A stretch of DNA of 64,000 bases from Planctomycetaceae bacterium. GTDB taxonomy: Bacteria > Planctomycetota > Planctomycetia > Planctomycetales > Planctomycetaceae. Position 1 is the stretch's first letter; each line of letters begins with the position of its first letter. Below the pieces are notes generated by a model. It was not told the DNA's origin, made no database searches, and saw nothing but the letters and a program-made list of their open reading frames with translations. Shown piece by piece: positions 17,095 through 25,707 of this stretch. A program made the position numbers and the translations under genes. The stretch is from contig CP051247.1 in the NCBI GenBank assembly GCA_017795105.1, positions 1,116,001-1,180,000 of the forward strand, read 5' to 3'.

Positions 17095-18504
17095 TTAGAA
17101 GTAGCGGTTGAACTGGATGGCGAACTCGTGATCGAACAGGTGAGTTCCATCAGCGATTTCGTTCACCGGCAGAGTGATGGCACCAGTCAGGGTGCTGTTC
17201 TTGCCGATCAGGAACGTCGTACCAGCGGTCAGGTTCAGAACGTCAACACGGTTGTAGGTGTTGCCGAACTGTGAACCACCCGGGACGGCGATGATGTCTG
17301 CATCGTTCATCGTCGTGGTGTAGTGAAGTTCGAAGATGCTGGCCACGCCGCGGATCAGCGAAGTGTCGCAATCGCCGCCACAGCAGCTGTCGGTGCACCA
17401 GTCGTCGCAGCAGCCGCAGGGATCGTCGAAGCAGCAGCCGTTGCCGTATCCACAACCCGGCTTACGGAGCCAGTAGCCGATCTGGTAGTCGAGCTTCAGC
17501 AGGTGCTGATCGTTCAGATCACCGGTGGCCACGGCGGCACCGTCGGTGTAGTAGACGTCGTTACCGTTCAGGCTGAAGTCGGCCTGAGCGAAGAACTGCG
17601 TGAAGAGACGATCGGTCGGCTGACGCAGCACAGCGAAGTACGGAGTCAGTTCGATCGACTGGTTGCGAACCACACCGGAAGCACCTGCACCATCGTTGAC
17701 GCGAGCGTCGGCACCGGTCGGAGCGGTGAAGCCCATACCAGCGGTCATGACAGTTCCGGTGCAGCAGTCGCGGTAGAGAACCTTCTTCAGGATGATCGAC
17801 AGATCGCCCAGTTCCATGCTGTAACCGTCGGTGTCCACTCCAGCGCCTTCCAGCGTCTGAGTGTTGTCCGGAGCACTGTAGAACGGGAGACGGAATTCGA
17901 TCGAAGCATCGCCGCAGGCGAAGGTCTTTTCGAACTGCATCGTGTACAGGTCGAGATGAGCGTCTTCGCCCTGAATCAGGTAAGCGTTATGGAAGTGATT
18001 GTAGGTCACGGCATAACGATCGCGGGGCAGCGGGCTGTTGTTCTGTCCGATCTGCAGGCGAGTTGCGCCGGCGGAAGGAACCGAATCGTAGGTCGGAGAG
18101 AATGGCCCGAGTGCCGGGGTAAGCACACCGAAGCCGGGGCTCAGGAAGTCCCCGATCATGTTCGGAGCGGTAGTCGACTGCACGCTGGGTCCCTGAGCAG
18201 TCTGAATCGGAGCCGGGTTCGGCTGGAACGGGACGTCGTTAGCGATCGGGGCGGCATCGTCGCCGGGAAGCACCTGCGGTGCGTCAGCGTCTGACTTTGC
18301 GTCTTCCGATTTGGCGGATTCCGGAATCATTTCTGCCTTGGGCGATGGCGGCGGTGGGCATTCTTTGGAATGCTTTGGCGGACATGGCGGCGGACAGATT
18401 GGGGGACAAGGCTTCTGGTAACCCGGACGCCCGCCGGCGACCAGCGATTGCGTTGGGCACACCACCGCAATCAGAAGCAGTACCTTGAGTGAACGAATAA
18501 ACAT
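17095..18504 (-). CDS. Cysteine-rich outer-membrane-like (beta-barrel) protein
   Basis: 469 residues with a signal peptide (about 1-23). A Pro/Cys-rich low-complexity segment follows (about 30-55, built on CPPP and CPPK units), then an Asp/Ala/Pro linker, and then a beta-rich region from about 120 to the end with alternating hydrophobic strands and the terminal aromatic residue (FAIQFNRYF) expected of an outer-membrane beta-barrel. A Cys-dense insert of about ten cysteines within about 30 residues (around 355-385, including GNGCCFDDPCGCC) sits in what would be a loop. GGAG precedes the ATG. No enzyme motif. Probably a planctomycete outer-membrane or wall-associated protein. Confidence 0.7.
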   Translation of the reverse strand: MFIRSLKVLLLIAVVCPTQSLVAGGRPGYQKPCPPICPPPCPPKHSKECPPPPSPKAEMIPESAKSEDAKSDADAPQVLPGDDAAPIANDVPFQPNPAPIQTAQGPSVQSTTAPNMIGDFLSPGFGVLTPALGPFSPTYDSVPSAGATRLQIGQNNSPLPRDRYAVTYNHFHNAYLIQGEDAHLDLYTMQFEKTFACGDASIEFRLPFYSAPDNTQTLEGAGVDTDGYSMELGDLSIILKKVLYRDCCTGTVMTAGMGFTAPTGADARVNDGAGASGVVRNQSIELTPYFAVLRQPTDRLFTQFFAQADFSLNGNDVYYTDGAAVATGDLNDQHLLKLDYQIGYWLRKPGCGYGNGCCFDDPCGCCDDWCTDSCCGGDCDTSLIRGVASIFELHYTTTMNDADIIAVPGGSQFGNTYNRVDVLNLTAGTTFLIGKNSTLTGAITLPVNEIADGTHLFDHEFAIQFNRYF

Positions 18505-18844
18505 TAGCCCTCACTCCGTTGATTCGAAGTCTCAATCCAGCACGCGAACCGAGCTGCGCGACCACCAGTTCACGGGTGATTGATCATGCAATATGCAGGG
18601 CGAACACTCCCCGCCTGTTTTCATAGATTGGTCATCGTCAAATTTTTTTTCTCAATTAACGGCCTTTAGTGGACGAATCGGAACTCTGTTCAGCATTTCC
18701 GAGGAGGATTCAGACGATCTTTTATGACCGACAAACTCCGCCCAACCGCTCCAGTGTGACTTCCCACATTGCGGTACCATTCAAGTCGGCCCTCTATCTT
18801 TCCTAATCCGCAAACTTTCTTGGCGAGAAGTCGATCTGCGCATG
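18505..18844. other. Intergenic region upstream of the barrel-like gene
   Basis: Includes AT-rich tracts (for example a T-run near 18644-18651) that could hold the promoter of the barrel-like gene. No gene, repeat or operator was recognised. Confidence 0.4.
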
Positions 18845-18872
18845 AAAAAAGGCAGGTCACAGACCTGCCTTT
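18845..18872 (-). terminator. Intrinsic terminator of the Gfo/Idh/MocA gene
   Basis: AAGGCAGGT and ACCTGCCTT form a 9-bp stem (18849-18872) with a CACAG-type loop. On the minus strand it runs into a T-run (complement of the A-run starting at 18845). Confidence 0.85.
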
Positions 18873-18950
18873 GGTGTGGAACTTTTACCAGTCCCGCTAT
18901 CCCTCCCGCATTACCTGTCTAAACGACGGTTAATCCGTCATTCAAAATCC

Positions 18951-20150
18951 CTAACGACGAGCCTTCTCGTACTTCATGGGCAGCCAGGCAGCGTTTTCCG
19001 CGCTACTGGCGACGCACTGCTGGATGAAGTACATCCCCTCCGCTCCGTCGTAGATATTCGGATAGATCGTGTCGCGTTTTTCGAAGTCCTTGCCTTCCGC
19101 CCGCAGAACCATGGCATCGTAGGCGAAGCGATAGACATTCGCGAAGGCTTCGAAGAAGGCCTCGGGATGCCCGGCCGGCAGGCGGCAGGACGAACCGGCG
19201 ATCGGCGTCATGAAGTCGGCATTCGGATCGCGGGTGTAGATCTTATGAGGCTGGCCGTTCTCGCGAACGATCATCTCGTTCGGATTTTCCTGACGCCACT
19301 GCAGCGCCTTCTTGGTGCCGTCGATCTCGATGAACAGGTCGTTCTCGCGACCATGCGAAATCTGAGACGCGGTGACGGTCATCAGTCCGCCATTCTCCAT
19401 TCGGATCACGGCGTGGCCATAGTCGTCGAGCGTACGGCCTTCGACCATCGACTTGAGATGGCAGGACACTTCTTCCGGCAGCAGACCGGTCATATAACGG
19501 CCGAGGTTGTAGGCATGCGTTCCAATATCGCCAAACGCTCCCGCTGCTCCCGACTTCTTCGGATCGGTCCGCCAGGCAGCCTGCTTCTGATCGGAATCTT
19601 CCAGCTTGGTTCGCAACCAGCCCTGAATGTAGTTGGAGCGGATCGCCTGAATCTCGCCGAGTTCTCCAGACAAAGCCATCTCGCGGGCCTGCCGCACGAG
19701 CGGATATCCGGTGTAGTTGTGCGAAACCGCAAACACGGCTCCCGACTTCTCGACGACATCGACCAGTTCCTGAGCCTGGGCGAAATCGAAGGTCATCGGC
19801 TTGTCGCAAATCACGTTCAGTCCGGCTTCGAGGGCACACTTGGCGATCTCGAAGTGGGTATGGTTCGGCGTGGCAACGCTGACGAAGTCGATCCGCTCGC
19901 CTTCCGGCAGAGCCATTTCCGATTCGACCATTTCACGATAGCTGCCGTAAGCGCGTTCTTCCGGAATGTCGTAAGCAGGAGCTGAGGCCTTCGACTTCTC
20001 CGCATTGGAAGAAAGTGCCCCGGCGACCAGAGCGGCGCGGTTGTCGAGCACGGCTGCGGTCGCGTGCACACGTCCGATGAACGATCCCTGTCCTCCGCCG
20101 GTCAGAGCCATGCGAAGCTTGCGATTCAAACTGCCGTTGGTGGTTTCCAT
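18951..20150 (-). CDS. Gfo/Idh/MocA family oxidoreductase
   Basis: 399-residue NAD(P)-dependent oxidoreductase, usually acting on sugars or cyclitols. N-terminal Rossmann fold (ALTGGGQGSFIGRVH at about 15-29), the ATPNHTHFEIA strand, the signature ICDKPMTFDFAQAQEL with the conserved Lys of the (E/D)KP motif, and the C-terminal alpha/beta domain with the GAFGDIGTHAYNLGRYMTG segment containing the catalytic Asp and His. The length is normal for the family. The substrate is not evident and no sugar genes adjoin it. Ends at an intrinsic terminator near 18850. Confidence 0.93.
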   Translation of the reverse strand: METTNGSLNRKLRMALTGGGQGSFIGRVHATAAVLDNRAALVAGALSSNAEKSKASAPAYDIPEERAYGSYREMVESEMALPEGERIDFVSVATPNHTHFEIAKCALEAGLNVICDKPMTFDFAQAQELVDVVEKSGAVFAVSHNYTGYPLVRQAREMALSGELGEIQAIRSNYIQGWLRTKLEDSDQKQAAWRTDPKKSGAAGAFGDIGTHAYNLGRYMTGLLPEEVSCHLKSMVEGRTLDDYGHAVIRMENGGLMTVTASQISHGRENDLFIEIDGTKKALQWRQENPNEMIVRENGQPHKIYTRDPNADFMTPIAGSSCRLPAGHPEAFFEAFANVYRFAYDAMVLRAEGKDFEKRDTIYPNIYDGAEGMYFIQQCVASSAENAAWLPMKYEKARR

Positions 20151-20455
20151 AATGCTCGCCTGTGAATGTTGGTGTCGCGATTGATACTCAAATGGCGTGA
20201 CGTCGCCAGAACGGATGAGTGGTGAATTCAGGCAGAATATCTTGATAAGTAGTCGATCTCAACTGAGGAAAACCCTGACCGGGGGGCGAAGGACTGGCGG
20301 TCGTTTTGTTCATGCCGTAAACTGAGAGGCGAAGGTCCGCTCTTCTTGCCGGGCCGATCGTTCCGACTTCGAATCGCACGAGAAGCCGGACCAACACATC
20401 TCAACGACATCTGAGTTTTCCGTTCCGGGCCATCGCCCAAATAAGGAGTGAATCA
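20151..20455. other. Divergent intergenic region
   Basis: Carries the presumed promoters of the oxidoreductase and of the 20456 gene. No structured element was recognised. Confidence 0.4.
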
Positions 20456-20962
20456 ATGCTGAAGTCGGAATCTTCCCGTATGGCCTGGTTTGCGTGTGGC
20501 ATCGTGGGAGGGATGATGCTCTCCTACTTCTGGCCCAGCGAAGTGGCCCTGGCCGACGTCGACCGCGACAGCGATGCCAAGTTCGCCATGGTCACCGTTC
20601 CCGTGGGACTGACCGCAGGCGATGCCGTCTTCGTACTCGACTTCCTCACCGGACGTCTCTACGGAGCCAGTCTGAATCCACAGACCGCGAAGTACACGCA
20701 GATTTATCTGCGGAACGTCCTGGCCGACTTCGGTCTCTCGCCGGATATTAAGCCGCGGTTTGTCATCAGCGCAGGAGCTCTGAACATTTCGGCTCGAGGC
20801 TCGACGCGTAAGCAGCCGGCCACGGGTGGCGTCCACATCGCGGAACTCAACAGCGGTAAGGTCATCAGCTATGCCTTCCCGTTCTCGCTGTCGCCGCGAG
20901 TGGAAGCTCCAGAAACGCTGACCATCGTCGACGGCTTCCAGTTCCGTCAGAACGTCGAGTAA
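20456..20962 (+). CDS. Uncharacterised secreted or membrane-anchored protein
   Basis: 168 residues. An N-terminal hydrophobic segment (about 8-32, including ACGIVGGMMLSYF) acts as signal or anchor, followed by a beta-rich domain (VTVPVGLTAGDAVFVLDFLTG, KPRFVISAGAL, GGVHIAELNSGKV). AAGGAG precedes the ATG at the proper distance. I have no family name for it; probably planctomycete-specific. Convergent with the methyltransferase gene 22 bases away, with a palindrome AGCTGATCAGCT overlapping that gene's 3' end. Confidence 0.65.
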   Translation: MLKSESSRMAWFACGIVGGMMLSYFWPSEVALADVDRDSDAKFAMVTVPVGLTAGDAVFVLDFLTGRLYGASLNPQTAKYTQIYLRNVLADFGLSPDIKPRFVISAGALNISARGSTRKQPATGGVHIAELNSGKVISYAFPFSLSPRVEAPETLTIVDGFQFRQNVE

Positions 20963-20984
20963 AGCGTTGAACTGACAAAGCTGA

Positions 20985-22172
20985 TCAGCTCTGTTCGCTG
21001 ACACGCTTGCAGACGATCACCTTCGACTTCCCGCCAATGCGGGCAAAGATCACAGTCGCTGTCCCTGCTCCCTGCAGAGGCAGCGACTTTCTTGTTTTCT
21101 CGACATCAATCTTGAGATGGCGGCACTTGATCTCCACGCTGCCGATGTCGTTGCTTCGGATCCAGCGGCGGAGTTCTTTCTCGTTGCGTCCGAGCACATC
21201 GTGCACCTGAAACGCCGCCATGAATGGTGAATCGATCCGCTCGCCTGATGTCAGATACTCCTCGGCTTCGTCGAGACGGCTCGCGCCCGATTCTTCCGCG
21301 AGATGATTGATCATCCCGGCTCGCACCACGGCCGGATCGGGATCGTAAACGTACTCGCCGACCTCATCGAAGTCTGGATAAGCCGACAGCGGATCGCCGG
21401 CCATCGAAGCACCGGCGGGCAGGACGGTGGCTCGCCATTGTTCCGGCTCAGCAAGTTCTCCACACCAGATGAGGGCCTGTTTGCACTCGCCCCGCCAGCT
21501 GACCAGTTCCATTTCGCAGTCGGGAAACTTGCCGCCAAAATTGCTGGCCGGACTGAGCTTGATGACTCCCGCCCGACAGCGGGCCGCAAACTGCTGCATC
21601 GTTTCAAGATTCGGCTGAATCAGTTCGAGCCGCCGTTGGCGACGACCGGCTTCATCCCGCTGGTCAGGATCGACATGCAGCACTCGGCCAGTCACATCGA
21701 CATTGTTGACGTCTTCCTGGCGAAAATCGATGCGATCGGCTACGCCGTAGGCTTCGGCATTCCATTGAGCCAGTTGTAACACCACCGGATCAAGATCGTA
21801 GCTGATCACCTTCCCGTGAGCAGCCAGCGCGATTGCATCGGCTCCGAGCCCTGTGCAGAAATCGAGGACCGGTTCGTCATCGCGAATCACGTCCTTCAGT
21901 CGCTCGGCTTTGTAGACGGCAATCTCTTCAGAAGATGACTGTTCGAGCGACTGGCGAGTCATCCAGAGTTGATCGGCTCGTGAGAACTTCTGCCGGACCT
22001 GTTCACGCAGTTGAGACAGCTCGAGTGCGAGCCGCACGAGCTCGGCCGGATAGTCATTGCGGAGCTGGGCCTGTCGCTGCAGTTCGGTTCCTTCGGCAGC
22101 CGCGATGGCTTCGAAGATTTGTGGAGTCGAATGCAGCTGCTGCCAGAGTTCGAGTTGACCGTCGGAGTTCAC
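20985..22172 (-). CDS. Class I SAM-dependent methyltransferase with C-terminal THUMP-like domain
   Basis: 395 residues. A helical N-terminal region is followed by a SAM-binding Rossmann domain with motif I VLDFCTGLGADAIALA (about 103-118), the acidic SAM-ribose residue in ISYDLDPVVL and a HVDPDQR segment at the motif IV position. The C-terminus (about 300-390) resembles the THUMP-like domain found on such proteins, suggesting an RNA substrate (inference). Its GTG start overlaps the addA stop by four bases (GTGA), so it is translationally coupled to the repair operon. Confidence 0.85.
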   Translation of the reverse strand: MNSDGQLELWQQLHSTPQIFEAIAAAEGTELQRQAQLRNDYPAELVRLALELSQLREQVRQKFSRADQLWMTRQSLEQSSSEEIAVYKAERLKDVIRDDEPVLDFCTGLGADAIALAAHGKVISYDLDPVVLQLAQWNAEAYGVADRIDFRQEDVNNVDVTGRVLHVDPDQRDEAGRRQRRLELIQPNLETMQQFAARCRAGVIKLSPASNFGGKFPDCEMELVSWRGECKQALIWCGELAEPEQWRATVLPAGASMAGDPLSAYPDFDEVGEYVYDPDPAVVRAGMINHLAEESGASRLDEAEEYLTSGERIDSPFMAAFQVHDVLGRNEKELRRWIRSNDIGSVEIKCRHLKIDVEKTRKSLPLQGAGTATVIFARIGGKSKVIVCKRVSEQS

Positions 22173-25100
22173 GTCTGGACTGTTCGCTGAAGAGATTCGC
22201 GGGATGGTTCGTCGACCGGCATCGGAAGCTGTGAGTCCCGAGCCTGCCGGATCGCAGCATGAATGCGGGAGCGGAATTGTGCAATGATCCCGTCGGTGAT
22301 TTTCAGCTCGACCTCCCGAATCGACTCGCCCAGCTGAATGATTCGGATCGACGCCGGGTAATTACCGGTCCATTCCTGAATCGCCAAAGCGTATAGACAC
22401 ATCTGCACGCCAAACTTCTCGAGCACGGCGTCCGACGTTTCCGGCAGCCGTCCCGTCTTGTAGTCAATCAGATGCCATTCCCCCTGCCCGTTCTGCAGCA
22501 GGCAGTCAATCGTTCCGACGATCAACGCTCCAGAGTCCTCGTCTTCGCCATTCCACCGCAGCAGAAACTCGGCTTCCCGATGCAGCCGGGACGCATTGGC
22601 CAGTTCTGACAGCAAATCAGAAGCGAACAGCTGCTCCAGTCGCTGAGCAGCGGTCGCGTGGATTTCCGCAGGCAATGTTTCGCCGAGTTCATCAGCCGCC
22701 TGCTGCAATACCCGATCGATCTCGCCGGGTTCGTTGGCATCGAGATGTTCCATCGCCGCATGCAGCACATGCCCCAGCAGTTCTGACTCCTGCAGCGACA
22801 GGCGGACTTCCGAGGCGGCAATGCTTCCCGCCCGCTTCTGTGCATCCGAAGTCTGCAGCCTGGCATCGATATCCTCGAGCTGAGAAACAGAGATCCTCAG
22901 CGGCTGCTGCGTCGAAGCGGTGACGGGCAGAGCCATTAGCGGCGGACGGACCGGGTCCGTCTCAGCGAGAAGTTCTTCCCATTTCGAAAGCTTCGTACGA
23001 CGTGGCTCCGGTTCCGGGCGGCGGCGTTCGGGCTTCTGGGACGTGACCGTGATATCCGGAATCCGCCCCGGTTCCACGCCCGGCTGCTGCATCTGCCCGA
23101 GCAGCGGATCGTGCCGCGGAAGTCCGGTCGTCAAATCAAACCGGTCGTTGAGCAACGTCATCCAGGGACCGGAGAGACTTTCGTCCGGATACCAGTAGGC
23201 CGACAGCACCAGCAGATCGGCAGCGCGAGTCGTCGCCACGTAGAACAGCCGGATCGCTTCTGCCTCGTCCTCGGCTGCTTCGAGATCCCGATACATCGTG
23301 AGCACCGGATTGGTCAGCTGTTCTCCCTGAATATAAGGAAGCGAAACCAACGGCCCAAGGCCGGGATGCAGCACCGATGTGTCGCGGTTCGCATTCTGAC
23401 GGCGATTCATATCGGCCACGAACACGACCGGAAACTCGAGTCCTTTCGACTGGTGGACCGTCATGAGCCGCACGACATCGCCGCTCTCCGCATGAGTAGC
23501 CGCCAGCTCTTCCTTGGCGTCTTCCGAAATCGATTCGAGCAGTCGATCGCTGAACTCCGAGAGGCCCAGCAAGGCGACCTGATCGAACTGATCGCCCATC
23601 GAGAGCAGCTTCTGCAGGTTGGCAACTTTCCGTTCCCCGAGAAACTCGGTCAACAACGCTCCGTCGTAACCGGTCTCAGTGACCGCATGTCGGAGCAAAG
23701 TGCCGATGCCGACGCGATGCCGCAGGTCCATCAGCTCCAGCAGGATCTCGCGGCTGCGTCGAACCACATCCGCCTGTTGGGCATTGGAGACAGTCACTCG
23801 CTCGTTCTGGCTCAAGTTTTGCCAGAGTCCACCGGAGTGACCGGACACTTCGGCGATCGTGTCATCCGACCAGCCAAACATCGGGGAACGGAGAATCCCA
23901 ACCAGCGCGACTTCATCGGAATCGTCGTCGAGAAACCGGCAGAGGTTCGCCAGATCGAAGACTTCCTGCTGGGCAAAAAACGCCCGCCCGCTGACCACGT
24001 AATACTCGATCCCGGCTTTTCGCAGAGCATCTTCGTAGACGCCGAGATGGCTGAAGGCACGAAACAGAATCGTAATGTCGCCATTCCGCACGGGTCGGAG
24101 TTCAACCTGCCCGTCGGCATTCTTCTCGCGGATTCGCGGCGTGTCGTCTTCGAGCAGAGTTTGGATACGGGAGGCGATCCATTCGGCTTCCGTGCGGCGT
24201 TTGTCGCCGACGCTGGCGTTCTCGTCGATCTCCATATCGCTCGACCAGAGAAACTCGACCTTACTTCGCGGCGGGTATTCGTTCTCATCGAACGCTGTGA
24301 GGCTGTCGTACTCGCCGTGCATGGCGGGAGCGAACAGAAAGTTCACGAAGTCGAGCACGCCCTGCTGACTGCGAAAGTTCCGCGTCAACGAGAGTTGTCC
24401 CTGTGTCGGAATCTGCCCGCGCAGCTGACGGAACACCGACGGATCGGCCCGGCGGAAGCGATAGATCGACTGCTTCACATCGCCCACCAGAAACAGCCCC
24501 CCGGAGGTGAGCCGATCGCCACAGATGGCTCGAACGATTTCCGTCTGCACCGGATCGGTATCCTGAAACTCGTCGAGCAACAGAAACTGCGTTCCCTGCT
24601 GCAGAGACTTTCGGACCGATTCATCGCTCTGCAGCAGATCCCGCATCATCAGGAGCAGGTCGTCGAAATCGAGCGAGGCCTGGTCCCGCTTCTGTTGTTG
24701 ATAGGCCTGCACGATCTGCGTTGTCATTCGTAACGCCTGCAGACCGAACCGGGCCCCCTGTTCCAGCGCAACCGGATCGAGCTCGAGCACCGGCAGCAGA
24801 GCGTCGATTCGCGCCCGCAGTTGTTTGAGACCATCGCGAACCTGTTCGTAGATCTCCTCCGAAACCCACTTGTTCTTATGAACGTGCTGAACCGTGCAGG
24901 CGGCTCGCAGTTCTTCCAGCGATTCGACATTGAGCGAGCCGGTGTGTTCGAGGGCTCCGAGATGCTCGCGGAGAATCTGCTGGCGTTCTTTCCATTTCGG
25001 CGTCGAAGCAAGATCGGTCCCGAGCATCGGCTGCAACTGCGAGACTTCCGGCGATGCCTTCAGCTCCTCGAACTTCATCGGCAAATACTCTTCGCGATGA

Positions 25101-25702
25101 AACCTTCGCCAGAAGTCGATCAGCTCCGCTTCCGCCGTGGCGATGCTCATCGTCTCGGGAAGCTGAAAACGTTGCCGCGTCAGTTCGCTGAGCCGCCGCA
25201 GCGTGTCTTCGAGTCCATAGCGAAGCACAAAGCTGAAGGCATCTTCGTTCTTCGCCCGCAGCATGTTTTCGAGTTGCGTTTCGACTGTCTGCGAAAGCAG
25301 TGCAGAGGCGGTTGGTTCGTCGAGCACCGAGAATTCCGGATCGATGCCGAGTTCGGTCGAATACCGTCGCAAAGTCGAGGTACAGAATGAGTGGATCGTC
25401 TGGATACGAGCCGTTTCAAGGTCGCGCAGAATCGCCTGCCAGCTGGCGACTTCATCGTCCTCACAGCAGGCGAGCTGTTCGCGAACCCGTTCCCGAATTC
25501 GATCCCGCATTTCCCGAGCCGCCCGGTCGGTGAAGGTAATCGCCATCAGTCCGTCGAGCGTGTCCGAACCCGGCTTTCGCATCAGTTCGGCGACGAAGCG
25601 TTGCGTCAGCACGAACGTCTTCCCGCACCCTGCTCCGGCGGCGAGGGCGATCGAGACGTTCCGCGTTTCAATGGCAGCAGCCTGCTGCGGTGTGTAGGGC
25701 AT
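22169..25702 (-). CDS. addA: AddA-like UvrD/Rep helicase-nuclease subunit
   Basis: 1177 residues, the usual AddA length. Superfamily 1A helicase motifs appear in order: Walker A AAGAGCGKTFVLTQRF (about 17-32), Walker B LLLDEFQDTDPVQTEIV, motif III GDVKQSIYRFRRADP, motif V MTVHQSKGLEFPVVF and motif VI FYVATTRAADLLVL. The C-terminal RecB-type nuclease carries GTIDCLL and IDYKTGRLPE. With AddB it resects double-strand breaks for RecA loading. It starts 5 bases after the addB stop and overlaps the methyltransferase start, so the three form an operon. Confidence 0.93.
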   Translation of the reverse strand: MPYTPQQAAAIETRNVSIALAAGAGCGKTFVLTQRFVAELMRKPGSDTLDGLMAITFTDRAAREMRDRIRERVREQLACCEDDEVASWQAILRDLETARIQTIHSFCTSTLRRYSTELGIDPEFSVLDEPTASALLSQTVETQLENMLRAKNEDAFSFVLRYGLEDTLRRLSELTRQRFQLPETMSIATAEAELIDFWRRFHREEYLPMKFEELKASPEVSQLQPMLGTDLASTPKWKERQQILREHLGALEHTGSLNVESLEELRAACTVQHVHKNKWVSEEIYEQVRDGLKQLRARIDALLPVLELDPVALEQGARFGLQALRMTTQIVQAYQQQKRDQASLDFDDLLLMMRDLLQSDESVRKSLQQGTQFLLLDEFQDTDPVQTEIVRAICGDRLTSGGLFLVGDVKQSIYRFRRADPSVFRQLRGQIPTQGQLSLTRNFRSQQGVLDFVNFLFAPAMHGEYDSLTAFDENEYPPRSKVEFLWSSDMEIDENASVGDKRRTEAEWIASRIQTLLEDDTPRIREKNADGQVELRPVRNGDITILFRAFSHLGVYEDALRKAGIEYYVVSGRAFFAQQEVFDLANLCRFLDDDSDEVALVGILRSPMFGWSDDTIAEVSGHSGGLWQNLSQNERVTVSNAQQADVVRRSREILLELMDLRHRVGIGTLLRHAVTETGYDGALLTEFLGERKVANLQKLLSMGDQFDQVALLGLSEFSDRLLESISEDAKEELAATHAESGDVVRLMTVHQSKGLEFPVVFVADMNRRQNANRDTSVLHPGLGPLVSLPYIQGEQLTNPVLTMYRDLEAAEDEAEAIRLFYVATTRAADLLVLSAYWYPDESLSGPWMTLLNDRFDLTTGLPRHDPLLGQMQQPGVEPGRIPDITVTSQKPERRRPEPEPRRTKLSKWEELLAETDPVRPPLMALPVTASTQQPLRISVSQLEDIDARLQTSDAQKRAGSIAASEVRLSLQESELLGHVLHAAMEHLDANEPGEIDRVLQQAADELGETLPAEIHATAAQRLEQLFASDLLSELANASRLHREAEFLLRWNGEDEDSGALIVGTIDCLLQNGQGEWHLIDYKTGRLPETSDAVLEKFGVQMCLYALAIQEWTGNYPASIRIIQLGESIREVELKITDGIIAQFRSRIHAAIRQARDSQLPMPVDEPSRESLQRTVQT

Positions 25703-25707
25703 CGTGG

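Noticed and set aside
20979..20990. Palindrome AGCTGATCAGCT between convergent genes
   Set aside because: It is short, overlaps the end of the methyltransferase gene and lacks a T-run, so I do not call it a terminator or operator.
23111..24733. A 540-codon open frame on the plus strand opposite addA
   Set aside because: AddA motifs are intact on the minus strand across this region; the opposite frame shows no domain and no ribosome-binding site.
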